From positions 11,079-21,829 of the forward strand of contig CAJUJA010000017.1 in the NCBI GenBank assembly GCA_910586635.1: a DNA stretch of 10,751 nucleotides, in the 5' to 3' direction. The notes under the pieces are model-generated. The model was given only the letters and a program-made list of their open reading frames with translations, did no database searches and was not told the origin of the DNA. This stretch comes from an uncultured Bacilli bacterium (GTDB lineage Bacteria; Bacillota_I; Bacilli_A; RF39; UBA660). This document shows positions 1 to 6,615 of this stretch, piece after piece. A program made the position numbers and the translations under genes. The stretch's first letter is position 1; each line of letters starts with the position of its first letter.

Positions 1-10
1 CATAAATGAT

Positions 11-52
11 AAAAAATAGAACAAATTCATTCATCTATTTATTCTATTTTTT
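11..52 (-). terminator. AT-rich hairpin terminator at the end of the flavoprotein operon
   Basis: An inverted repeat pairs 11-26 with 37-52: 11 perfect base pairs (AAAAAATAGAA with TTCTATTTTTT), one mismatch, then four more pairs around a 10-base loop. Read on the minus strand it ends in a run of six T. The stop codon (TAG, 44-46) of the unrecognised gene lies inside the right arm. Because each outer arm is an A-run opposite a T-run, it could stop transcription from either side. The stem has only one G-C pair, so it may be weak. Confidence 0.55.
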
Positions 53-781
53 ACTTATATCTAACATTTTTATTGGACCTTTTTTCTTAAAGGCTGGAAT
101 ACTAATACTTTCAATATTGTCTATCTCCTTATTTGATGCCTCTTTTATCACATCATATATTCCAATTTGGTGAATTGGAATTTTTTTAGTTTTTAGTGCA
201 AACCTATTGGAATCAACTCTTATGGAAAAGAACCTGGCATCTATATTTTCTCCAGTAGACGTGATCATCATATAATCATACCCTATATCTTCTGGATTTT
301 TTCTTTTGCTTGCCTTTCTAATATCAAATTCATGTTGTACTAAACCATCTACTAAATTAGCTGCAGTTAATAATTTACACTCCTTATTGATAATATAAAA
401 AGAAGAAGATCCACAAAAACTATATAGTCTTTGGCCTAATGTCTCTAAAGATTCCGTATATTCATATTCTTTCTCTTCCCCATCCCCTTTATCAATCATA
501 CTACTATAAAAATCACTTGTAGAAGCATCTAGAAAGTACATACTATTGATAGATAAGTTTCCATCTTCATTACTTATCTGTAAATATGGTTTGCGATATT
601 CATATTCAATATCTAAAGAAGTGTTTTTATTTGATTTTTGTCCTTTAGAAATCTCTAGATTTCCATCACTAGAAAGGAATACTATCTCCTCTGGACTTAT
701 TAAAACGCTATTTTTTGTATACTCAGTTCTTAATAAAGTCGTTTTTTTATGACTAGAATCTTTTTTAATTCTCCAAATCAC
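44..781 (-). CDS. Unrecognised soluble protein, about 245 residues
   Basis: I do not recognise this protein. It is hydrophilic and rich in Lys, Glu, Ser and Ile, with no signal peptide, membrane segment or obvious catalytic motif. The middle part (about residues 60-140) is acidic, with repeated Tyr-Glu-Tyr patches. The C-terminus is basic (KKKGP, then DISKK). The reading frame is open up to a TTG at 799, but the likely start is the GTG at 781. A Shine-Dalgarno GAGGG lies 8 bases upstream of that GTG, while nothing comparable precedes the TTG. With this start the gene begins 34 bases after the stop of the COG2509-type dehydrogenase, so it is almost certainly co-transcribed as the last gene of that operon. 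A hairpin overlaps its stop. The operon position suggests a role tied to the flavoproteins, but the sequence itself does not show one. Confidence 0.75.
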   Translation of the reverse strand: MIWRIKKDSSHKKTTLLRTEYTKNSVLISPEEIVFLSSDGNLEISKGQKSNKNTSLDIEYEYRKPYLQISNEDGNLSINSMYFLDASTSDFYSSMIDKGDGEEKEYEYTESLETLGQRLYSFCGSSSFYIINKECKLLTAANLVDGLVQHEFDIRKASKRKNPEDIGYDYMMITSTGENIDARFFSIRVDSNRFALKTKKIPIHQIGIYDVIKEASNKEIDNIESISIPAFKKKGPIKMLDISKK

Positions 782-789
782 CGAAATCA

Positions 790-794
790 CCCTC
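790..794 (-). promoter_or_regulatory. Ribosome binding site that decides the GTG start at 781
   Basis: GAGGG on the minus strand sits 8 bases before GTG at 781-779. If translation began at the TTG (799-797) this motif would lie inside the coding sequence and the TTG would have only AT-rich DNA upstream. The GTG is embedded in TTCGGTGATT, the same ten bases that surround the GTG start of the preceding gene at 2399. Confidence 0.6.
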
Positions 795-815
795 TTCAAT
801 TATTTTATCATAATA

Positions 816-2399
816 TCATTCATTTGCATATGTCTTTATTATTTGTTCTGCTACTTTTATGCCATCTATAGCAGAAGTTGTAATTCCTCCAGCATAACCG
901 GAACCTTCTCCGCATGGATAAACTCCCTTTATATTAGAATTAAAGTTTTCATCTCTTTCTATTCTAATAGGTGAAGAGGTTCTACTTTCTACAGCTGCTA
1001 AAATGGCATCTTTGTGGTTAAAGTTCTCAATCTTAGAAGCAAAGGACTCTATTGCCTCCTTGATTGATTCATTAATTTCTTTTGAAAATAATTCATTTAA
1101 ATTTGCATAATGATATTTCCCCTTAAAAACTGGTTGAATCTTTCCTAATTTCTTTGTAACTTGATTTTTTTTATAATCTTGATATAACTGAACGGGTATC
1201 ATTCCATCTCCTAATTGGTAAGCTTTTTCTTCTAGTTTTTCTTGATATCTAATTCCATCTAGTGGGTGAGGTCCAAAATCACTTTTTGATATTGTAACCA
1301 CAATAGCACTATTGGCATTGATACTATCTCTTTTATAATTACTCATTCCATTTACTACTAATCGTTTTTTTTCGGATGAGGAATTAATTACATACCCTCC
1401 TGGACACATACAAAAGGTATAAACTCCTCTATTGTAAGATGATTGATGAACTAATTTATAACTTGCTTTTTCTAAATATGGAGTATTTCCATACTGCATA
1501 GCATCAATCATTTTTTGAGGATGTTGAATTCTAATTCCTACGGCAAAGGGTTTTGATGTCATAATAATCCGTTTTTGATATAACATACGAAAAGTATCTC
1601 TAGCACTATGTCCGATAGCTAAGATCAAGGCCTCACAAGAAATCTTTTCCTTATGATTTATCTCAATTTCCATTATCTGATTATTTTCTATCACTAAATT
1701 GGTAAGACAATTTTGGTATCGGATCTCTCCTCCCATTTTTATAATTTGGTTTCTAATATTTATAATGACTTTTCTTAAAATATCGGTTCCAATATGAGGA
1801 TGATGATCATATAAGATCTCTTTAGGAGCACCATATCTCACAAAAATTTCTAATACTTTTTTCTTCCTAAAAAAGGAATCTTTTACTAAGGTATTGAGCT
1901 TCCCGTCCGAAAAAGTTCCTGCTCCTCCTTCTCCAAACTGAATATTGGATTCTGGATCTAGCATTCCCTGTTCGAAAAATGTATTAACCGTTTTCACTCT
2001 ATCTTCTACTTTTTCACCACGCTCTATTAAAAGAGGAGAATACCCGGTTTCTGCTAATATGTAAGTGCAAAATAAACCAGCAGGCCCGCTTCCTACAATA
2101 ATAGGGCGAGACTTTAATTTTTTTGTTCCACATTTCGGCAACTGATAAATCTCTTTGGGAGACCTAAAAATATCCTTAGAAAAATATTTTTTTAAAATTT
2201 GATTTTCATTCTTTATGGAAATATCCACTTCATAAATATATAAGATATTATTTTTATCTCGTGCATCGATCGACCTTTTATTAATAATAATTTTCTCAAT
2301 TTCATCAGAATGAATATTTAACTTAGAAGCTATCTTTCTTTCTAATTGTTGTGTACTATTTCGATTGATCAAAACTTTAACTTGCCTGATTCTAATCAC
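816..2399 (-). CDS. COG2509-type FAD-dependent dehydrogenase
   Basis: This is a soluble flavoprotein of 527 residues, the usual length for COG2509 proteins (annotated as FAD-dependent or NAD(FAD)-utilising dehydrogenases, with no firmly known substrate). Residues 1-90 form the family's N-terminal domain with the signature RSIDAR (42-47). The Rossmann FAD-binding motif GSGPAGL is at 103-109, followed by IERG (126-129) at the end of the second beta strand. Further family marks are FGEGGAGTFSDGKL (155-168), GHSARDT (263-269), CMCPGG (330-335), ESRTSSP (471-477) and the C-terminal FAD contact PCGEGSGYAGG (495-505). The start is GTG, preceded by AAGGGG nine bases upstream. It overlaps the end of the baiN-like gene by 8 bases, so translation is probably coupled. 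The stop is TGA. The two flavoproteins probably act in the same redox or anabolic context, but the substrate is unknown. Confidence 0.93.
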   Translation of the reverse strand: MIRIRQVKVLINRNSTQQLERKIASKLNIHSDEIEKIIINKRSIDARDKNNILYIYEVDISIKNENQILKKYFSKDIFRSPKEIYQLPKCGTKKLKSRPIIVGSGPAGLFCTYILAETGYSPLLIERGEKVEDRVKTVNTFFEQGMLDPESNIQFGEGGAGTFSDGKLNTLVKDSFFRKKKVLEIFVRYGAPKEILYDHHPHIGTDILRKVIINIRNQIIKMGGEIRYQNCLTNLVIENNQIMEIEINHKEKISCEALILAIGHSARDTFRMLYQKRIIMTSKPFAVGIRIQHPQKMIDAMQYGNTPYLEKASYKLVHQSSYNRGVYTFCMCPGGYVINSSSEKKRLVVNGMSNYKRDSINANSAIVVTISKSDFGPHPLDGIRYQEKLEEKAYQLGDGMIPVQLYQDYKKNQVTKKLGKIQPVFKGKYHYANLNELFSKEINESIKEAIESFASKIENFNHKDAILAAVESRTSSPIRIERDENFNSNIKGVYPCGEGSGYAGGITTSAIDGIKVAEQIIKTYANE

Positions 2400-3624
2400 C
2401 GAATGAAGCCCCTTTTCCAGCTAACATTCCGCTAATCCATGCAAATGTTAAATTATAACCACCACAGAAACCATCTACATCTAATAATTCGCCGACTAAG
2501 TATAGGCCTTTTTCCTCTTTTGACTCCATAGTTAAAGGATTAATCTCTGTAAGAGGAATTCCCCCACTACATACTTGGGCACGTTCAAAAGAATTAAAAC
2601 CGGTAATAGGAAGTTCAAATAATTTTAAATTCTGATATAGTAATTTTTTTTGAGATGTTTCTAATTCATTCCATGTTGTCCTTGGATCAATATGAGCTCT
2701 TTTTAAAATAACTGTTACTAGTTTCTGATTTAGCATTCCTTGTAAAATTTGAATCATATTTTGGTGGATTAAAAGTTCTACTCTTTCATCAAAATAGGTA
2801 ATAAACTCCTTATAATTTTCCATTTCAATCAATGGTAAAAAATCAATTCTTACTACTTCTTTTTTATTATCATTCAAACCACGACATGCTAAACTACTAA
2901 TATTAAAAGTACAAATTCCACTAATTCCATAATCGGTTAATTGAATTTCTCCCTCTTCTTCTTGTACTAAAACATTATCTTCTAAAAGAGAAAGTTTTAC
3001 CTCACTTCTAACACCGTCCCAAATGGATAAGTAATCTTCCTCTGCCCGTAGTTGAACTAAGGCTGGTAATACATCTATAATAGAATGGCCAAAGCTTTTA
3101 GCTATTTCATATCCCATTCCATCAGAACCAGTTCTAGGAGCCGCTTTAGATCCTGTAGCAAGTATTACCTTATCTGCCTCTATTTTTTCGCTATTTGTTA
3201 AAATTATAAACCTTTTTTTAACCTTGATTACCTCTTGTACTAACGTATTACATTTGATTTGTATTCCTAACAATCTGGCTTTTATAAGTAGTGCATCTTT
3301 CACACTAGATGCCTGATTAGAATTTGGATAATAATATCCATTTTTTATTTTGGGAACAATTCCTAACTGATTAAAAAATTTAACAATTTCTGTTTGACTA
3401 TTAGGAGTAAGTATCTCACTTAAAAGTTCTATATTATTAGAGTTATAATATTTTAAATTTTGATTCTCATTATAATAATTACACTTCCCATTTCCGGTTA
3501 CTAAAATTTTTTTAGCACAACTTTCATTTCTTTCTAATATAGTAACCTCATTATTCTTGTTTTTTGCATAAATGGCTGCTACTAAACCCGATGCTCCCCC
3601 GCCTACAATTACGATACGTTTCAT
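2392..3624 (-). CDS. BaiN/HI0933 (YhiN)-family NAD(P)/FAD-dependent oxidoreductase
   Basis: This is a cytoplasmic flavoprotein of 410 residues, full length for the HI0933/YhiN/BaiN family. The FAD-binding Rossmann motif GGGASGL is at 8-14 and the strand-end acidic residue is in LERN (30-33). The family-specific TGNGKCNYYN is at 43-52 (consensus TGNGRCNxTN). ATGSKAAPRTGSDGMGY (156-172), LTDYGISG (229-236), CSGGI (352-356), TMESK (365-369) and GLYLVGELLDVDGFCGGYN (373-391) complete the signature. The family name BaiN comes from a proposed bile-acid reductase role in clostridia. Most homologues lie outside bai operons and have no proven substrate, and nothing here suggests bile-acid metabolism. 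The start is ATG with the strong Shine-Dalgarno AAAGAGGTGG. It is the first gene of a three-gene operon, behind a good promoter at 3642-3671. Confidence 0.93.
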   Translation of the reverse strand: MKRIVIVGGGASGLVAAIYAKNKNNEVTILERNESCAKKILVTGNGKCNYYNENQNLKYYNSNNIELLSEILTPNSQTEIVKFFNQLGIVPKIKNGYYYPNSNQASSVKDALLIKARLLGIQIKCNTLVQEVIKVKKRFIILTNSEKIEADKVILATGSKAAPRTGSDGMGYEIAKSFGHSIIDVLPALVQLRAEEDYLSIWDGVRSEVKLSLLEDNVLVQEEEGEIQLTDYGISGICTFNISSLACRGLNDNKKEVVRIDFLPLIEMENYKEFITYFDERVELLIHQNMIQILQGMLNQKLVTVILKRAHIDPRTTWNELETSQKKLLYQNLKLFELPITGFNSFERAQVCSGGIPLTEINPLTMESKEEKGLYLVGELLDVDGFCGGYNLTFAWISGMLAGKGASFGD

Positions 3625-3641
3625 CTTTCCACCTCTTTTAA

Positions 3642-3671
3642 ATTATATCATGTAATATCTATTACCTTCAA
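3642..3671 (-). promoter_or_regulatory. Sigma-A type promoter of the flavoprotein operon
   Basis: On the minus strand the -35 element TTGAAG (3666-3671) lies 18 bases from the -10 element TATAAT (3642-3647). The -10 is preceded by TGA, giving an extended -10 (TGATATAAT). Transcription would begin near 3635, leaving a very short leader of about 11 bases that just keeps the ribosome binding site. It lies immediately beyond the terminator of the upstream gene. Confidence 0.7.
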
Positions 3672-3680
3672 GATGCATAT

Positions 3681-3707
3681 AAAAACTCCCAAAACATTTT
3701 GAGAGTT
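3681..3707 (-). terminator. Rho-independent terminator of the transglycosylase-like gene
   Basis: Read on the minus strand, AACTCTCAAAA pairs with TTTTGGGAGTT, giving up to 11 pairs with one G-T wobble around a tiny TG centre (in practice a loop of four or more). It is directly followed by TTTTT. It sits about 20 bases after the stop of the 3728-5041 gene and separates it from the flavoprotein operon promoter. Confidence 0.85.
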
Positions 3708-3727
3708 ATGTCTATTAAAAATTTTGA

Positions 3728-5041
3728 TTATTTTTTTATATTTACTTTATTTTTTCCTTTTTTTGTAATACTCATTGATTCTATCTTATGGTACTTCGTG
3801 TATTTATTCTGATAAGTATTTTGGAATAGTTGAACATAATATCTAGAGCTTTCAATTTTTCTCCACTCAAGCCATCCATTATAGCACCCTGCATATTCTT
3901 CTGCATCAAATCCATCAAAGCAGGAAGCAATTTCTTGATACTCTAAAAGGGCACATACCACGTTTACATAATCATTATTCTGTACTAACTCTTTAGCCTC
4001 TTTATAACTAATATTATAAAGCTTTGCGAATGGTTTTACCCGATAATAATCATTTTGCTGTGTAAGACCTAAATCGCTCGTATCGGAGCTTTCATTATAG
4101 GTTGAAAAACCACTTGAGTCAAAGTCCCCCCTAGTTTCTGTATCAATAATTGCAAAAGTAAAATCTGCAGGTGTCACGTTCCATGCTAATGACTGTTCAT
4201 AAATAAATCTTTGTAGAGGTGCTGATAGCTTGCAATCCTTATATAATTTATCCTGTTTGGTTAATCCTAAACTTTCCAATTGCTCTTGCCTTTTTAAAAT
4301 AGAGTCAATCGTTTTACATTTGTGAAAGTCATTTAAAATTTCATTCTTTTTTTCTTCTGACTCTAACATGGTATCTAATTCAGAACCTTTTTCCTCTAAT
4401 TTCTTTGACTTCTTATAATCATTAGTATCCTTCTTAGAGGCTGCCTCTAAGTTAGGAACCTTAGTAGGTTCCTGGGTAGAGATAGCGGGAGGTGTAACTA
4501 TCTTTTGATTTGCTATTTTATAATTCACCTTTTCTAACTTATAAGTATCATCGTTGAATAAGTTAGAAAATATGATTTGAAGTGTTTTAGGGGATATCAT
4601 CATTTTTCCAGAAACTAATTTTTCTTGATGAACATCTCCCATATTAGCAATTGATGGTTTTGAAATACAAAGAACCATCGTAGCACATGCAAGGATAGCT
4701 GCTTTGGCAAAGGTCCTTTTTACGAATCGAACACTACCATTATGCGAATGATTTTCTTTATTAGATATTGTTATATGATTTTGTAATATACTAGGAAGTA
4801 ATGAAGTTACATTATATTTGTCTGGAATATCACTTCTAATTTGCTTTAAAACAATCTTTGATAGTTCTTCACTTAGTCTTTCTGCACCCATTTTTTCTAA
4901 ATCTTTAGATAAATTATCAATTGGTTTTTTTTGAATGATATCATCCATAATCTCCATTGTTTTACTAGAACCGTGTTTTATTCTATATGATTTTAAAAAT
5001 TTAAGGATCGAATCCTCATAATTACAATTTTGTTTTTTCAT
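3728..5041 (-). CDS. Membrane-anchored lytic-transglycosylase-like protein
   Basis: The protein has 437 residues. Residues 1-108 form a hydrophilic, probably cytoplasmic domain. One hydrophobic segment at about 111-128 follows a basic stretch (RFVKRTFAK), which predicts N-inside topology with the remainder outside. Residues 180-260 form a Pro/Thr then Lys/Glu-rich linker, partly helical or coiled. The C-terminal part (about 270-415) resembles an SLT-type lytic transglycosylase fold. AIIDTETRG (297-305) supplies a candidate catalytic glutamate, E302. GLTQQN (325-330) sits where the family's GLMQ motif is expected. YAGCYNGW (383-390) resembles the late aromatic Y-N motif. In that family such enzymes cleave peptidoglycan glycan strands. 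The motifs are divergent, so the activity is an inference. The start is ATG with AAGGGGG six bases upstream. It is a single-gene unit with a consensus promoter and its own terminator. The N-terminal domain is unrecognised. Confidence 0.72.
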   Translation of the reverse strand: MKKQNCNYEDSILKFLKSYRIKHGSSKTMEIMDDIIQKKPIDNLSKDLEKMGAERLSEELSKIVLKQIRSDIPDKYNVTSLLPSILQNHITISNKENHSHNGSVRFVKRTFAKAAILACATMVLCISKPSIANMGDVHQEKLVSGKMMISPKTLQIIFSNLFNDDTYKLEKVNYKIANQKIVTPPAISTQEPTKVPNLEAASKKDTNDYKKSKKLEEKGSELDTMLESEEKKNEILNDFHKCKTIDSILKRQEQLESLGLTKQDKLYKDCKLSAPLQRFIYEQSLAWNVTPADFTFAIIDTETRGDFDSSGFSTYNESSDTSDLGLTQQNDYYRVKPFAKLYNISYKEAKELVQNNDYVNVVCALLEYQEIASCFDGFDAEEYAGCYNGWLEWRKIESSRYYVQLFQNTYQNKYTKYHKIESMSITKKGKNKVNIKK

Positions 5042-5066
5042 TACAATCCCCCTTTTACAGTGCTAA

Positions 5067-5096
5067 ATTATATCATAATATAACAGAAGTTGTCAA
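5067..5096 (-). promoter_or_regulatory. Consensus sigma-A promoter of the transglycosylase-like gene
   Basis: On the minus strand a perfect TTGACA (-35, 5091-5096) is 18 bases from a perfect TATAAT (-10, 5067-5072), which is again preceded by TGA (extended -10). Transcription would start near 5060, giving a leader of about 19 bases that includes the AAGGGGG ribosome binding site. The -35 almost abuts the T-run of the preceding terminator. Confidence 0.88.
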
Positions 5097-5097
5097 T

Positions 5098-5120
5098 AAA
5101 AAATGAGAATTTCTCTCATT
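5098..5120 (-). terminator. Rho-independent terminator after murI
   Basis: Read on the minus strand, AATGAGA (5114-5120) pairs with TCTCATT (5102-5108) across a 5-base loop, and the stem runs directly into a T-run (TTTTTTA). It lies about 10 bases after the murI stop codon and immediately before the -35 element of the next gene. The seven-pair stem is short but well placed. Confidence 0.75.
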
Positions 5121-5129
5121 CCTTTCATT

Positions 5130-5849
5130 TTAGCATGTTTCTAGTTTTGATGTAACTACTCTAATTTTCTGTTTTTCACCCTTTTTTTCTAAATTATTTA
5201 ACTTCAATTGCCTTTTTACCTCTTGTGCTACACCCATTGAACCATCTATTAAAGTTGCATGACAAAGTATCTTGGAAATTTCATCTTTTATTAGGGAGTA
5301 ATGGGTGCATCCTAAAACAATGGAGTCAATTTGTTTGGTTTGGTAAGGACTTAAAAGTTTAAAGAGTAGCTTTTCTATTCGCTCTTGATTTTGAACCTCA
5401 ATACAGTCCGCTAATCCTTTACAAGGCAATAAATAAAATTTTTGGTTTTCTTTTTTATTATTCTTGATTAATTCGGAAATTCTTTCTGAGTTAATAGTGG
5501 CGGGTGTGGCCATGACAATTGTATTTTGAAATCCTTTATCAGATGCTATTTTAATAGCGGGAACAGTTCCTACAAAAATGAGTTTTTTATAGATATGGCG
5601 TAACTTTTTCATACATTTTATAGTAGCCGTATTACAAGCTATTATAATCATCTTGCATCCTCTTATCCTTAGGTATTCTACAATACCCGAAGTAATTTTA
5701 AATAACTCCTCTTCTGTCTTTTCTCCATAGGGATTATTTTTAGAATCTTTATAATATAAAAATGTTTCATTAGGTAGTATTTTTCTTAATTCTTCTAAGA
5801 TACTAAAACCACCCATTCCAGAATCAAAGATACCAATTTTGTAATTCAT
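5130..5849 (-). CDS. murI: Glutamate racemase
   Basis: It interconverts L- and D-glutamate, supplying D-Glu for the MurD step of peptidoglycan precursor synthesis in the cytoplasm. Family motifs are all present: DSGMGG (9-14), the YYKDSKNNPYGEKT region (32-45), ACNTAT (71-76) with catalytic cysteine C72, and LGCTHYSL (179-186) with the second catalytic cysteine C181. VPAIKIA (96-102) and TPATINS (115-121) also match the family. The 239 residues are slightly short against the usual 260-270, with a compact region before the second cysteine. An in-frame GTG at 5858 would add three residues, but it lies inside the Shine-Dalgarno, so the ATG at 5849 is the likely start. It is the last gene of the 319-residue protein/SDR/murI operon, 22 bases after the SDR stop and followed by a terminator. 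Confidence 0.96.
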   Translation of the reverse strand: MNYKIGIFDSGMGGFSILEELRKILPNETFLYYKDSKNNPYGEKTEEELFKITSGIVEYLRIRGCKMIIIACNTATIKCMKKLRHIYKKLIFVGTVPAIKIASDKGFQNTIVMATPATINSERISELIKNNKKENQKFYLLPCKGLADCIEVQNQERIEKLLFKLLSPYQTKQIDSIVLGCTHYSLIKDEISKILCHATLIDGSMGVAQEVKRQLKLNNLEKKGEKQKIRVVTSKLETC

Positions 5850-5855
5850 ATCGTG

Positions 5856-5863
5856 CACCTTTC
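5856..5863 (-). promoter_or_regulatory. Ribosome binding site that fixes the murI start
   Basis: GAAAGGTG on the minus strand is six bases before ATG at 5849. The alternative GTG start (5858-5856) is part of this same motif, so it cannot use it. That favours the ATG and a 239-residue protein. Confidence 0.75.
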
Positions 5864-5871
5864 TATTCTAT

Positions 5872-6615
5872 TTATAATTTAAATCCCCCATCGATTCGAA
5901 TTGTCTCTCCATCAATATATCTTGACTTATCAGATGCCAAAAATAATACCAAATTTGCTATTTCCTCAGGCTCTGCAAATCTTTTTAACAGAATCTTTTC
6001 TTTTTCTTCTTTCAAATATTCTTTTGGTAAGTCACTATTCATTTCTGTATCAATCCAACCTGGTGCTACTGCGTTAACATTAATATGTGGTGCAAACTCA
6101 ATCGCTAGATTTCTTGTTAAATTAATAATAGCGGCTTTTGAGGCATCATAGTCCACACTATAAGGATAAGTGGAGTCTATACCATTAGTAGAAGATATAT
6201 TAATGATTTTACCATACTCTTGGTCTAACATGTACTTCCCTGCATATTTAGATACTAAAAAAGTACCTACTAAATTAGTATCTATCGTATCATGCCAATC
6301 TTTTACTTGATGTTTAGAAAAATCCTTATCAATTGCAATACCAGCGTTATTAACTAAGATATCAATTCTACCATATTTATCTATAATTTGTTCTATCATT
6401 CTTTTTACATCATCTTCTTTAGAAATATCCGCCTTGATGCAAATACAATCTGTTCCATAACTAGAAAGAATTTCTGTTATTGCCTCCGCTTCTTTTTGGC
6501 TATTCTTATAGTTAACAATCACTTGGGCACCCTCTTTAGCAAATTGCACAGCTATACTTCTACCGATTCCTCTAGATGAACCAGTTACTAGAACAACCTT
6601 ATTTAAGAAATCCAT
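5872..6615 (-). CDS. Short-chain dehydrogenase/reductase, FabG-like
   Basis: This is a classical SDR of 247 residues, the normal length. The nucleotide-binding motif is TGSSRGIG (11-18), the structural NNAG is at 89-92 and N114 is the conserved helix Asn. The catalytic triad is S142, Y156 and K160 (YDASK). PGWIDTEM (185-192) and the terminal IDGGF (241-245) are typical. The VNYKNS stretch after the second beta strand (34-39) is usual for NADPH-preferring FabG-type enzymes. It is probably an NADPH-dependent carbonyl reductase. The fatty-acid enzyme FabG normally sits in a fab cluster, and no other fab gene is visible here, so the substrate is open. The start is ATG with GGGAGTG six bases upstream. 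It overlaps the end of the 319-residue gene by 17 bases and is followed 22 bases later by murI. Confidence 0.93.
   Translation of the reverse strand: MDFLNKVVLVTGSSRGIGRSIAVQFAKEGAQVIVNYKNSQKEAEAITEILSSYGTDCICIKADISKEDDVKRMIEQIIDKYGRIDILVNNAGIAIDKDFSKHQVKDWHDTIDTNLVGTFLVSKYAGKYMLDQEYGKIINISSTNGIDSTYPYSVDYDASKAAIINLTRNLAIEFAPHINVNAVAPGWIDTEMNSDLPKEYLKEEKEKILLKRFAEPEEIANLVLFLASDKSRYIDGETIRIDGGFKL

Noticed and set aside
546..752. Plus-strand open frame of 68 codons
   Set aside because: It lies opposite the unrecognised minus-strand gene, has no ribosome binding site, and reads as a hydrophobic antisense shadow without family features.
782..799. TTG at 799 as start of the unrecognised gene
   Set aside because: No ribosome binding site precedes it. 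The GAGGG motif lies inside the added codons and points to GTG 781.
816..818. TGA read as tryptophan (mycoplasma code), which would extend the COG2509-type protein
   Set aside because: All recognisable tryptophans in the window are TGG, and the extension would run over the ribosome binding site and start of the next gene.
2392..3624. Assignment to bile-acid 7-dehydroxylation because of the BaiN family name
   Set aside because: No other bai gene is present and the family is widespread in bacteria without that pathway.
6388..6579. Plus-strand open frame of 63 codons
   Set aside because: It is antisense to the N-terminal half of the SDR gene, whose family motifs are certain, and has no initiation signal.
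5872..6615. Firm naming as fabG
   Set aside because: The catalytic motifs fit a large SDR group. There is no fatty-acid gene nearby to fix the substrate.
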